A stretch of 38,309 nt of DNA from assembly GCA_014859895.1 (NCBI GenBank), contig JACZKS010000027.1, positions 1 to 38,309 of the forward strand. Reading direction: 5' to 3'. The stretch's first letter is position 1, and the number at the start of each line of letters is the position of its first letter. Source of the stretch: Rhodospirillales bacterium (lineage in GTDB: Bacteria; Pseudomonadota; Alphaproteobacteria; Rhodospirillales; Shumkoniaceae). Positions 8,024-16,190 of this stretch are shown here, in pieces. The notes beneath the pieces are model-generated. The model saw only the letters and a program-made list of their open reading frames with translations, was not told the DNA's origin and made no database searches. Both the position numbers and the translations under genes were made by a program.

Positions 8024-8119
8024 GCTTGGGTTCCAAGAGAGAGGGGATGGCGAACATGCCGCCATTCCGCCTCGGCGCTTGGCGACCCGACCGTCTTCAT
8101 CCTTTGGGGGTTTTAACGC

Positions 8120-9292
8120 ATGCTCAACACCTACCAAGCCGGCCGGCATTTCCTGCAGATTCCGGGGCCGACGAACGTTCCGGATCGGATTCTGCACGCG
8201 ATGGCGAAGCCGACGATGGATCACCGTGGCCCGGAATTCGGCCGGATGGCGCGAGACATCCTCGAAGGCCTGAAGCCCGTCTTCAAGTGCGCCGGACCGG
8301 TGATCGTCTATCCGTCGTCGGGCACCGGGGCATGGGAGGCGGCGCTGAGCAACACCCTGCAGCCGGGCGACAAGGTCTTGATGTTCGAAACCGGCCATTT
8401 CGCCACCCTGTGGCACGAGATGGCGACGCGCCTGGGCCTGGACGCGCAGTTCGTGTCCGGTGACTGGCGGCACGGCGTCGCCCCGGAAGTCGTCGAGAAG
8501 ACGCTCACCGAGGATCGCGCCCACACGATCAAGGCGGTCTGCTGCGTTCATAACGAAACCTCGACCGGCGTGACGTCGCGCATCGGCGAGGTCCGCAAGG
8601 CCATGGACCGCGCCAAGCACCCGGCCCTCTTGTTCGTCGACACCATCTCGTCGCTGGCCTCCCTCGACTACCGGCATGACGAATGGGGCGTCGACGTCAC
8701 CGTCGGCTGCTCGCAGAAGGGCCTGATGCTGCCCCCCGGTCTCGGTTTCAACGCGCTCTCGGAGAAGGCCATCAGGGCGGCCGAGAAGGGCGGGTTCCCG
8801 CGTTCCTACTGGCGCTGGGAAGCGATGCTGGCGCCGAACAAGACCGGCTACTTTCCCTACACCCCGGCGACCAACCTGCTCTACGGCCTGCGCGAGGCCA
8901 TCGCCATGCTGATGGAAGAGGGCATGGAGAACGTCTTCGCCCGTCATGCCCGCCACGGCGAGGCGACGCGGCGGGCGGTCAGGGCCTGGGGCCTGGAGAT
9001 CCAGTGCCTGGACGAGCGCGAGTACAGCGGCGTGCTGACCGCCGTGCGCCTGCCCGACGGCCACAACGCCGACGCCTTCCGCAAGGTGGTGCTGGAGCAT
9101 TTCAACATGTCGCTCGGCAACGGCCTCAGCAAGTTGCAAGGCAAGGTTTTCCGCATCGGGCATCTGGGGGATTTCAATGACCTCTCGCTGTGCGGTACCC
9201 TCGCCGGTGTGGAAATGGGGCTCGGTCTGGCCGGCGTCCCCCACAACAAGGGCGGCATCCAGGCCGCTATGGAGTATCTGCAGAAGGAATAA
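8120..9292 (+). CDS. Class V aminotransferase, serine/alanine-glyoxylate type
   Basis: PLP enzyme of 390 residues. The N-terminal 'QIPGPTNVPDRIL' and 'DHRGPEFG' are typical of serine-glyoxylate, alanine-glyoxylate and ureidoglycine-glyoxylate aminotransferases. 'SSGTGAWEAALSN' binds the cofactor phosphate, 'FVDTISSL' holds the Asp for the pyridine nitrogen, and the Schiff-base Lys is in 'GCSQKGLMLPPGLG'. These enzymes convert glyoxylate to glycine. Because ureidoglycolate lyase is in the same cluster, ureidoglycine-glyoxylate aminotransferase (PucG) is a real alternative to serine-glyoxylate. It is the first gene downstream of the divergent control region and is followed by the TRAP genes. 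Substrate choice cannot be decided from sequence alone. Confidence 0.88.
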   Translation: MLNTYQAGRHFLQIPGPTNVPDRILHAMAKPTMDHRGPEFGRMARDILEGLKPVFKCAGPVIVYPSSGTGAWEAALSNTLQPGDKVLMFETGHFATLWHEMATRLGLDAQFVSGDWRHGVAPEVVEKTLTEDRAHTIKAVCCVHNETSTGVTSRIGEVRKAMDRAKHPALLFVDTISSLASLDYRHDEWGVDVTVGCSQKGLMLPPGLGFNALSEKAIRAAEKGGFPRSYWRWEAMLAPNKTGYFPYTPATNLLYGLREAIAMLMEEGMENVFARHARHGEATRRAVRAWGLEIQCLDEREYSGVLTAVRLPDGHNADAFRKVVLEHFNMSLGNGLSKLQGKVFRIGHLGDFNDLSLCGTLAGVEMGLGLAGVPHNKGGIQAAMEYLQKE

Positions 9293-9425
9293 CCCGCCCA
9301 CAGACCAACCTTGGGCCGTTGCCGTGCGGAAAAAGAAGGAACGCCCGCCCGGCGCGGCCCCAATAAAAAACCAGAATGCCAGATCCCACCGGTTCGAACC
9401 GATAACGAAAAGGGAGATATCTTTC

Positions 9426-10424
9426 ATGAAGACCGAAAAAACCTTGAAGGCACTGACGTTCCTGGGAGCTGCCGCGCTGGTTGGCGCGTTCGCCTCGCAG
9501 GCCGTTGCCCAGCAGCTCGAGATCAAACTCGGCCACAACGGCAACCCGGGCTCGCTGTTCGACGCCAGCGCGGCCGAGTTCGCCAGGGTGGTCAACCCCA
9601 AGTTGGGGGATAAGGCCAAGATCGTCGTCTACGCCGCCGAACAGCTGGGCAAGGACGAGGAAATGCTCAAGAAGCTGCGCCTGGGCACGGCGGAGTTGGC
9701 ACTGAACTCTACGATCATGACGCAGAAGGTGGAATCTCTCGGCCTCTTCGAGTTGCCGTACCTGGTGCGTGACCGCGAACACATGAAGCGGATCGAGAAG
9801 GAAGTCTTCTGGCCGATGATCGCTCCCTTGGCGGAAAAGAAGGGCTACAAGTTCCTCGCCGTTTGGGAAAACGGTTTCCGCCACATCACCAACAACGCCC
9901 GCCCGATCGTCACGCCGGAAGACCTCAAGGGCATCAAGCTGCGTACGCCGTCGTCCAAGTGGCGCGTCGCCATGTTCAAGGCCTACGGCGCCAACCCGTC
10001 GCCGCTGCCTTACGGCGAGGTGTTCGTGGCCCTGAAGACCGGAACCTTCGACGGCCAGGAAAACCCGTTCCCGCAGATCGTCGGCGGACGTTTCCAGGAA
10101 GTCCAGAAGTACCTGTCGCTGACCGGCCACGTCTATTCGCCGGCCTTCATCGTCGCCGACGTCGACCACTGGAAGAAGGTGCCGGCCGACGTTGCCAAGA
10201 TCATCGAGGACACGGCGCGCGAGGTGCAGGACTACGTGTTCAAGACCTCGGCCGCGATGGACATCAAGTACATGGACGAGGTGAAGGCGGCCGGCGTCGC
10301 CATCAACGAGGCCGACAAGGATGCCTTCGTCGAAGCCAGCAAGTCGGTCTATGAGGACTTCGCCAAGGAAGTCCCCGGTGCCGACGAGATGATCAAGAAG
10401 GCCCTGGCCGTAGCCAAGAAGTAA
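9426..10424 (+). CDS. dctP: TRAP transporter solute-binding protein (DctP family)
   Basis: Periplasmic binding protein of 332 residues with a clear Sec signal peptide (positively charged start, hydrophobic core, cleavage near 'SQAVAQQ', about residue 28). The DctP fold shows 'IKLGHNGNPGS', 'LAVWENGFRHITNN' and 'LKGIKLRTPSS', whose conserved Arg usually binds the substrate carboxylate, and 'ALKTGTFDGQENPFPQI'. It captures an organic acid and delivers it to the DctQ/DctM membrane unit. Start 9426 follows GGGAGA; the open frame further upstream overlaps the aminotransferase gene. A hairpin after the stop separates it from dctQM. The substrate is probably a 2-hydroxy- or ureido-acid, judged only by neighbours. 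Confidence 0.92.
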   Translation: MKTEKTLKALTFLGAAALVGAFASQAVAQQLEIKLGHNGNPGSLFDASAAEFARVVNPKLGDKAKIVVYAAEQLGKDEEMLKKLRLGTAELALNSTIMTQKVESLGLFELPYLVRDREHMKRIEKEVFWPMIAPLAEKKGYKFLAVWENGFRHITNNARPIVTPEDLKGIKLRTPSSKWRVAMFKAYGANPSPLPYGEVFVALKTGTFDGQENPFPQIVGGRFQEVQKYLSLTGHVYSPAFIVADVDHWKKVPADVAKIIEDTAREVQDYVFKTSAAMDIKYMDEVKAAGVAINEADKDAFVEASKSVYEDFAKEVPGADEMIKKALAVAKK

Positions 10425-10436
10425 CTTCCCACCATT

Positions 10437-10471
10437 AAGGAGCGTCCCTTCCGGGGGACGCTCCTTCTTCT
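10437..10471 (+). terminator. Hairpin between dctP and dctQ
   Basis: Perfect 12-bp stem AAGGAGCGTCCC / GGGACGCTCCTT with a 6-base loop, followed by a short pyrimidine tract (CTTCT). Probably a partial terminator or 3' stabiliser that raises binding-protein mRNA over the membrane genes. Confidence 0.7.
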
Positions 10472-10510
10472 CTGGGCCGGTTCAGGAACGGCCGAAACGG
10501 GGGTAGTACC

Positions 10511-11014
10511 GTGACTAATACGAGTACGTTCTATCGGGTCTACGAAAAGATCCTCGAGGCCATCACCATGACGCTGATGCTGGCACTGGCCACCATCGTT
10601 GTGGTCGGGGTCATCTATCGGTGGGCGGGCCATTCGCTGGTTTGGTACGACGAGGTGGCGGCCATCGGGCTCTGCTGGCTTACATACTACGGTGCGGCCC
10701 TGGGCGCCTTGAAGCGCTCCCATATCGGCATTCCCTCGATCATCGTGGCCATCAAGCCGCCCTACCGGATGCCGTTCGTCGTCTTTGGGGAAATCATCGT
10801 TATCGGCTTCTTCGCCGCCATAGCGTACCTGGGCGTCGTCGTTCTCGACGCGCTCCGGGAGGATACGCTGGTCAGCCTGACGTGGGTGCAGTTGAAGGTC
10901 ACCCAGTCGGTGATTCCCATCGGTGCGGTCCTCTACATCATCGCCGAGCTCCTCAACTTCCCGATAATCTGGCGGGAAGCGACGGGCCAGGTCGACATGA
11001 AGATCAAGCACTAG
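10511..11014 (+). CDS. dctQ: TRAP transporter small permease (DctQ family)
   Basis: Integral membrane protein of 167 residues with four hydrophobic segments (about 18-38, 47-68, 91-112 and 130-150), the size and layout of DctQ subunits. The motif 'VWYDEVAAIGLCWLTYYGAALG' with 'RSHIGI' is characteristic. It partners DctM in the membrane. Start codon is GTG 10511, preceded by GGGGGTAG. It ends 13 bp before dctM, so the two are cotranslated. Confidence 0.9.
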   Translation: MTNTSTFYRVYEKILEAITMTLMLALATIVVVGVIYRWAGHSLVWYDEVAAIGLCWLTYYGAALGALKRSHIGIPSIIVAIKPPYRMPFVVFGEIIVIGFFAAIAYLGVVVLDALREDTLVSLTWVQLKVTQSVIPIGAVLYIIAELLNFPIIWREATGQVDMKIKH

Positions 11015-11027
11015 GGGGAATCGCGTC

Positions 11028-12308
11028 ATGACCATTCTTTGGATGCTTATCGGGATGATCGCGCTTGTTCTCATGAACATTCCGATCGCGGTCGCCCTCG
11101 GTGTGGTGTCGGCTGTAGCCATTTTGCTGGTCCAGGGAAGCAACAGCCTTCCCAACATCCCCCTCGTCCTTTTCGAGGGAGCGACCAGCTTTCCGCTGAT
11201 CGCCATTCCGCTGTTCATCTTCGCCGGCGCCATCATGAACGCCGGCGGCCTGTCCCGGCGGCTGATCGCCTTCGCCTCGGCGCTGCTTGGCTTCATCAAG
11301 GGCGGTCTCGCCATGGTGACCATCGGCGCCTCCATGTTCTTCGCCGAGATTTCAGGCTCGGCGGTGGCCGGCGTCGCCGCGCTGGGTTCCATCCTGATCC
11401 CCGCCATGAAGAAAAAGGGCTATCCGGCCCCCTTCGCGGTGGCGGTGTCGTCTTCCGCCGCCACGCTGGCCATCGTGCTGCCGCCCTCGATCCCGATGAT
11501 CATCTACGCGGTGATGGCGCAGGTGTCGGTGGTGCAGGTGTTCGTCGCCGGCTTCGTGCCGGGCATCCTGGGGGGGCTGGCGATGATGGGCCTGTCCTAC
11601 TGGTTCGCCCGCCGGCACAACTACCCGGTCGAGGAAGTCTTCAGGCTGAGCCGCGTCTGGCAGACGTTCAAGGAAGCGGCGCTTGCCCTGACCCTGCCTC
11701 TCATCATCCTGGGCGGCATCTTCGGCGGCTTCGTGACCGCCACCGAAGGGGCCGGTCTGGCGGTGGTTGCCGCCTTGGCCATCGGCGTCATCTACCACGA
11801 AATCGACTGGAAGATCCTGCGCAAGGCCCTCATCGACGGTGGCGTGCAGACGGCGGTGGTGATGCTGCTGGTGGCGGCCTCGGCGCTGATCGGCGTCTTC
11901 CTCACCGAACAGCAGGTGCCGCAGAAGCTGGCCGCCGATATCGCCGCGTGGACCCAGAACAAGTACGTTGTGCTGCTGCTGCTGAACATCTTCTTCCTGA
12001 TCATCGGTTTCTTCCTGCACTCGGCGGCGGCGATCATTCTGGTCGTGCCGATCGTCATGCCGTTGATCACCCTGGTGGGGATCGACCCGGTGCATTTCGG
12101 GCTGATCGTCACGCTGAACCTCGCCATCGGCCAGCAGACGCCGCCGGTGGCCAGCGTGCTGATCACCGCCTGTTCGATCGGCAAGGCGGACGTTTGGGAA
12201 GTCAGCAAGGTCAACGTGTGGTTCATCGGTGTCCTCACCCTCATCCTGCTGCTGATGACGTATGTGCCGGCCATTCCCATGTGGCCCGTCGAATACTTCT
12301 TTCGGTAA
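11028..12308 (+). CDS. dctM: TRAP transporter large permease (DctM family)
   Basis: Membrane protein of 426 residues with about 12 hydrophobic segments. It carries DctM hallmarks: 'AIPLFIFAGAIMNAGGLSRRLIAFASALLG' region, 'SGSAVAGVAALGSILIPAMKKKGY', 'PPSIPMIIYA', 'TEGAGLAVVAAL' and 'LNLAIGQQTPPVAS'. It forms the Na+-coupled translocation channel with DctQ. GGGGGA precedes ATG 11028. A strong terminator follows the gene. Confidence 0.93.
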   Translation: MTILWMLIGMIALVLMNIPIAVALGVVSAVAILLVQGSNSLPNIPLVLFEGATSFPLIAIPLFIFAGAIMNAGGLSRRLIAFASALLGFIKGGLAMVTIGASMFFAEISGSAVAGVAALGSILIPAMKKKGYPAPFAVAVSSSAATLAIVLPPSIPMIIYAVMAQVSVVQVFVAGFVPGILGGLAMMGLSYWFARRHNYPVEEVFRLSRVWQTFKEAALALTLPLIILGGIFGGFVTATEGAGLAVVAALAIGVIYHEIDWKILRKALIDGGVQTAVVMLLVAASALIGVFLTEQQVPQKLAADIAAWTQNKYVVLLLLNIFFLIIGFFLHSAAAIILVVPIVMPLITLVGIDPVHFGLIVTLNLAIGQQTPPVASVLITACSIGKADVWEVSKVNVWFIGVLTLILLLMTYVPAIPMWPVEYFFR

Positions 12309-12320
12309 GGGCTGACGTCG

Positions 12321-12364
12321 CGCGCCCCGGGCCTTATGGTTCCGGGGCGCGTGATTGTTTTTTT
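12321..12364 (+). terminator. Intrinsic terminator after dctM
   Basis: Ten-bp GC stem CGCGCCCCGG / CCGGGGCGCG (12321-12330, 12342-12351), then a T-run at 12358-12364. It ends the TRAP transcript before allA, which may have its own promoter or rely on read-through. Confidence 0.8.
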
Positions 12365-12395
12365 CACGCGGATCAAACCGCCGGGAGACCGAACG

Positions 12396-12923
12396 ATGAC
12401 CGTTAAAGCCAAGCCGCTGACGCCGGACGCCTTCAAGCCTTACGGCCAGGTCCTGATGGGCCCGGGCCAGGGACCCGAGCGCTATGAATTCGCCGCCGCC
12501 GTCGACAACCGCCGCGGCGACAACGCCAAGGCCAATTTCACCTTCATGCGCAGCAAGCTGGCCCAGGCGCCGGTGACCGTGCGCGCCATGGAGCGCCACA
12601 TCCATTCCAATCAGATCTTCGTGCCGATGAACGGCACCACCTATCTGGTGGCGGCGTGCCCGTCGACGGCCAAGGGCGATCCCGACATCGCCCGCATGGA
12701 GGTCTTCGTCGCCACCGGCGGCCAGGCCATCAACCTCGACACCAACGTCTGGCACGCTCCCAACACCCCGCTGGGAGCGCCCGGCGAATTCGTCATGCTG
12801 CGCTTCGACGACGGCAGCCCGGCCGATACCGAGCTGCGTCCGTTGGATGCGCCGATCGAGGTCGACGTGTCGGCCTGCCTGCCTGCCCTCGGCCACGCCG
12901 GCGGCCGCACCGACAGCTACTGA
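12396..12923 (+). CDS. allA: Ureidoglycolate lyase family protein (AllA)
   Basis: Protein of 175 residues. The N-terminal 'KPLTPDAFKPYGQVL' and the cupin-like core 'MERHIHSNQIFVPMNGTTYLVAACP' match ureidoglycolate lyase, with 'GQAINLDTNVWHAPNTPLG' supplying the second conserved His strand. AllA splits ureidoglycolate to glyoxylate and urea, the last step of allantoin breakdown. The source of glyoxylate fits the neighbouring aminotransferase. No other purine-catabolism genes are present in this window, so the enzyme may serve a different ureido or keto acid. ATG 12396 follows GGGAGA. Confidence 0.85.
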   Translation: MTVKAKPLTPDAFKPYGQVLMGPGQGPERYEFAAAVDNRRGDNAKANFTFMRSKLAQAPVTVRAMERHIHSNQIFVPMNGTTYLVAACPSTAKGDPDIARMEVFVATGGQAINLDTNVWHAPNTPLGAPGEFVMLRFDDGSPADTELRPLDAPIEVDVSACLPALGHAGGRTDSY

Positions 12924-12963
12924 ACACCTCGGGTTGCCGGGGCGGCGGTTCCGGCGCGTCACG

Positions 12964-13000
12964 AAAAAAGGGGCGACACCGCTGGCGGCGGCGTCGCCCC
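12964..13000 (-). terminator. Intrinsic terminator of sulfur operon (possibly bidirectional)
   Basis: Read leftward, stem GGGGCGAC / GTCGCCCC (12970-12977 with 12993-13000) extended by further pairing, then six Ts (12964-12969). It lies 35 bp after the YeeE stop and can also end allA from the other side. Confidence 0.8.
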
Positions 13001-13034
13001 TCTCGCTCCCGGCGCCATGCCGGGGGCACCCCCC

Positions 13035-14312
13035 TCAGACGACCGTGAAGCGTTCGGTCGATTCGTTGTAGCGAACGAACACGTACCACAGGCCGAGCAG
13101 GCCGGCGGTCAGCGCGTAGGTGCCGCCCCAGCCGCCCAGCAGGACCGGCAGGTAGGCCTGTTCGCCCACCATGGTGGCCTCGACCAGATCAAGCGTCATT
13201 TCGGCGGTCAGAAGGTCGAAGGGCTTGACCAGGGCGTTGAACAGCGACCCCGACCAGGCGAAGAAGAACACCGCCACCCACAGCTTCACCTGCCCTTCGC
13301 CGGCCCGCCACAGGGCTCCCGACCCGCAGCCGCTGGCGAAGATCATGCCGAACCCGAACAGCCCGCCGCCCAAGAGCGAGCCGATCCAGAAGCGGGCCGG
13401 GTTGGCCAGGTAGGGATCGACGATTTCGCGCTGCAACAGCAGCGAGGCCAACGGCAGGCCAAGAGCCAGGCCGACCAGCAGAGCCTTGGTCATGGTGCCG
13501 TCGCCGGTCATGAAGGGTTCGCGGATGGCTCTGGCCACGCAGAACCGCGAGCGGTGCAGCGTGAATCCCAGGGCGAAGCCGCCCAGCACGACGATGGCGC
13601 GGGTGGCCAGCTTCTCGTCGCCGTCCATCAGCCACATGGCCGCCCAGGCGACCATGGCCAGGGCCAGCCCGGCGCCGATCTTGCCGCCGTGCGTCTTGGC
13701 CCAGGCGGTATTGACCGGCTTCGGGGGCGTGGTTCCCCACTTGATGTTGCCCAGCGTCCACATCAGGACCTTGAGGCCGACGATGGCGCCGATCATCAGT
13801 CCGAAAAGGTTGACCCAGGCCGAAGCCGCGAAGAACAGCGCCGGGGTGAAGAAACCGCCGACGGTGCAGCCGCCCGCCAGGCTGGCGCCCACACCCATGA
13901 AGGTGCCGCCCACCGCGCCCCACACGTAGTCGAGCCGGCGCGCCTTGGCGATCTGGAAGTCGCCCGACATCATCGCCGCGGCGCAGGCCCCGAGGATGAG
14001 CGTGATGTTCATCAGCGAGATGCGATGCATCAGCGGGTTTTCAAGGTGATCGCCGATGCCCAGCAGGCCGCCGACGCCGATCAGGCTGTGAAACCAGTCT
14101 CCCCACAGCTTGAGCCCGCCGAAGACGCCCCAGAACTGGCCGTCCATCATCAGGCCCAGGGAAAGGGCGACCAGCACGATGGCTCCGATGTAGGGCGACC
14201 AGCGCTCGACGAACAGCGCCCGGAAATCCTCGCGGAATCCTTCCAGCCACGCCGGGGCCTCGGCTTCGACTTCGACGGTTCCGGCAACGATGTCATTCGA
14301 TGGGGGGGTCAC
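13035..14312 (-). CDS. YeeE/YedE (TsuA-like) sulfur-compound transporter
   Basis: Integral membrane protein of 425 residues with about ten hydrophobic segments. Cysteine motifs typical of the thiosulfate transporter TsuA/YeeE family are present twice in pseudo-symmetric halves: 'ASLAGGCTVGGFF' and 'FASGCGSGALWR', plus 'HRSRFCVARAI'. In TsuA such cysteines relay thiosulfate through the membrane. Start codon is GTG 14312 with GAGGAA upstream. It is the last gene of an operon with a periplasmic rhodanese protein and a cytochrome c, which supports transport of a reduced sulfur species. It could carry thiosulfate or a sulfane sulfur compound; the sequence does not decide. Confidence 0.88.
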   Translation of the reverse strand: MTPPSNDIVAGTVEVEAEAPAWLEGFREDFRALFVERWSPYIGAIVLVALSLGLMMDGQFWGVFGGLKLWGDWFHSLIGVGGLLGIGDHLENPLMHRISLMNITLILGACAAAMMSGDFQIAKARRLDYVWGAVGGTFMGVGASLAGGCTVGGFFTPALFFAASAWVNLFGLMIGAIVGLKVLMWTLGNIKWGTTPPKPVNTAWAKTHGGKIGAGLALAMVAWAAMWLMDGDEKLATRAIVVLGGFALGFTLHRSRFCVARAIREPFMTGDGTMTKALLVGLALGLPLASLLLQREIVDPYLANPARFWIGSLLGGGLFGFGMIFASGCGSGALWRAGEGQVKLWVAVFFFAWSGSLFNALVKPFDLLTAEMTLDLVEATMVGEQAYLPVLLGGWGGTYALTAGLLGLWYVFVRYNESTERFTVV

Positions 14313-14352
14313 GGTCGTATTCCTCGTTGTCTCGTTGTGGAGCGCGTCGCCG

Positions 14353-14754
14353 TCACTGGCAGCTGGCCGGGTTGTCAGAATCCTTGGCGCCGTAGACGAC
14401 GAAGGCGGAAATCGCCGCCCTCAGGTCGGCTTCCGGCATTTTCAGGAACTTGGCGGCGGCCTTGTTGCTGTCCTTGACGCTTTCGCGATAGGCCTGGCTG
14501 GAGAAATGCGACACCTTGGGGTTCGATTTGCCCGAGGCATCGTGCGCATCGGCGGCGAGGTAGGCGGTCCATTCCGCCTTCGTCTTCTCGCTGGGGGCGA
14601 TGGAATGACCGGCCTGCTCGGCGTGGCAGGAGGTACAGACCATGCGGTAGTAAACGCGCCCAAGGCGCCAGTCGCCTTCGGCCGCCTGGGCGGTGCCCGC
14701 CGTTGCCATCAGGCTCACGGCCAGGGCGCCGAACAGAATTCCACGTCTCGTCAT
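14353..14754 (-). CDS. Periplasmic mono-haem cytochrome c
   Basis: Exported protein of 133 residues. The signal peptide ends near 'TAQAAEG' (about residue 25). One haem motif CTSCH lies at 40-44, and the likely sixth ligand is Met in 'KFLKMPEADL'. A single extra Cys lies near the C-terminus ('NPASCQ'). The cytochrome sits between the rhodanese and YeeE genes and probably accepts electrons from a sulfur oxidation in the periplasm. ATG 14754 was chosen because the signal peptide starts there; the upstream frame extension lacks features. No closer family name can be given with confidence. Confidence 0.85.
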   Translation of the reverse strand: MTRRGILFGALAVSLMATAGTAQAAEGDWRLGRVYYRMVCTSCHAEQAGHSIAPSEKTKAEWTAYLAADAHDASGKSNPKVSHFSSQAYRESVKDSNKAAAKFLKMPEADLRAAISAFVVYGAKDSDNPASCQ

Positions 14755-14791
14755 GTTAAGACCCTTTCTTGGGCGGTCGATCAAACGGAGA

Positions 14792-14825
14792 CGCGACCGA
14801 CCCCCGCGACGGGGAGCCGGTCGCG
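14792..14825 (-). terminator. Intercistronic hairpin between rhodanese and cytochrome genes
   Basis: Eight-bp stem CGCGACCG / CGGTCGCG with an inner CCCC/GGGG pairing, in the 79-bp gap after the rhodanese stop. No T-run follows. It probably protects or attenuates the mRNA, allowing more rhodanese than cytochrome and transporter. Confidence 0.5.
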
Positions 14826-14833
14826 GCATTCCA

Positions 14834-15973
14834 TTACTTCTGGGCGGTCATGACCTCGTAGGTTCCGTCGGCGCGATAGGTGATGGGGGCGTCGACGAAG
14901 TACATCTTGAGATCCTGGCGATCCATCTTGACGATGTCGTAGGCCTCGCCGCTGCGCGCCCCGGTGGCGCACACGAAGACGATCGGCTTGTCGGCGGGTA
15001 GGCTGGCCGCCTTGTCCATCACATCGCCGACCGGCATGTTGAGGGCGCCCTTCATGTGGCCCTTGGCGAATTCCGAGGCGTCACGCACGTCGATGACGTG
15101 GATGCTGCCGGGCGCCTCGGCCATGATCTTGTTGAACGAGGCCACCGTGATGGTGTCTCCCTTGGGGCCCGCCTCGATGGCGGCCTGGGCGGGCTTGGCG
15201 GCGGGAGCCGCAGTGGCGCCGGCCACCGGGGCCGCGCCGTAGGCCTGCTTCCACGCCGGGTAGCCGGCCTGGAACAGCTTGACGTCGGTGTAACCAAGCG
15301 CCTTGGCCTTCTCCGCCGACTTCGGGCTCAACGGGCACTTGTCGCCGCCGCAATAGAAGACCAGCGGCGTGTCCTTGGCGGCCGGCAGCTTGTCCTTCAT
15401 CTTGTCGAAGAAGGTGTCGGGGATGTTGACGGCGGTCGGCACCGACCCTTCCGCGAAGACGCGGGTCGGGCGGGCGTCGACGATCATGACATTGGCCTTG
15501 CTATCGATCAGTTCCTTGACGACGACTTCGCTGATCGAGATCAGCTTGCCGGCCTTGATCCACGCCGGGTCGCCTTCGGCGAACACCTTGATGTTGGTGT
15601 AGCCCAGCTTTTCGGCCTTGAAGGCCGATTTGTGGCTGAGCGGGCAATCGACCCCACCGCAATAGAAGATCAGGAGCTGGCTTTTGTCCTTGGGCAGCAG
15701 GTCGGTCTTCTTGGCGAAGAAGGTGTCGGGGATGTTGATGGCGCCGGGAATGTGGCCTTCGTCGTATTTGCGGGCCGGGCGCGAGTCGATGACGATAACG
15801 TCGTCGCGGGTCGGGATGACGGCGTATTCGCTGAACGCCTTCAAGTCGACGATGGTCTTGTACCAGCCTTCCTTGGGGGTGACCGGGGCGTCGGCCGCCG
15901 GGGCTGCGGAAGCGCCGGCGAAGGCGAAAAAGATTGCCGCGATCGCCAGGCGGATAGGAAGTGCCGCTTTCAT
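14834..15973 (-). CDS. Periplasmic protein with three rhodanese domains
   Basis: Exported protein of 379 residues; signal peptide to about residue 23. Three rhodanese domains follow at roughly 35-145, 148-248 and 272-378. Domains 1 and 2 are clear duplicates with the active loop 'YCGG(V/D)xCPLSxKSA' (Cys105/Cys110 and Cys208/Cys213), a CxxxxC variant. Domain 3 has a conventional loop 'VCATGARSG' (Cys335). Rhodaneses carry sulfur as a Cys persulfide, so three domains in one chain could pass sulfane sulfur along. The gene leads the operon with cytochrome c and the YeeE-type transporter. ATG 15973 follows AAGGAGGAC; the frame extends upstream without a signal sequence. Confidence 0.88.
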   Translation of the reverse strand: MKAALPIRLAIAAIFFAFAGASAAPAADAPVTPKEGWYKTIVDLKAFSEYAVIPTRDDVIVIDSRPARKYDEGHIPGAINIPDTFFAKKTDLLPKDKSQLLIFYCGGVDCPLSHKSAFKAEKLGYTNIKVFAEGDPAWIKAGKLISISEVVVKELIDSKANVMIVDARPTRVFAEGSVPTAVNIPDTFFDKMKDKLPAAKDTPLVFYCGGDKCPLSPKSAEKAKALGYTDVKLFQAGYPAWKQAYGAAPVAGATAAPAAKPAQAAIEAGPKGDTITVASFNKIMAEAPGSIHVIDVRDASEFAKGHMKGALNMPVGDVMDKAASLPADKPIVFVCATGARSGEAYDIVKMDRQDLKMYFVDAPITYRADGTYEVMTAQK

Positions 15974-16190
15974 TGGGGGGGTCCTCCTTGAGTGGGGTAT
16001 CTGCCGCGCCACGGGCGCGGCGGCCTGCCTGAACCGGCAACAATCCGGGGCCGATTCACCGAAACCATGACGTGCCGCCGGCAGGCGGGCCGGCCAGGAA
16101 ATAATCATTCCTCGGTCTTTCTCATTTGCCGGGGCCGAGGGCCGAATAGGCGCACGGCACCTGCATGAGCGGGTTCTTATTTAGCGACCC

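Noticed and set aside
11352-12962. 536-codon open frame on the minus strand
   Set aside because: Antisense to dctM and allA and runs through a terminator; composition is repetitive His/Arg/Gly/Gln.
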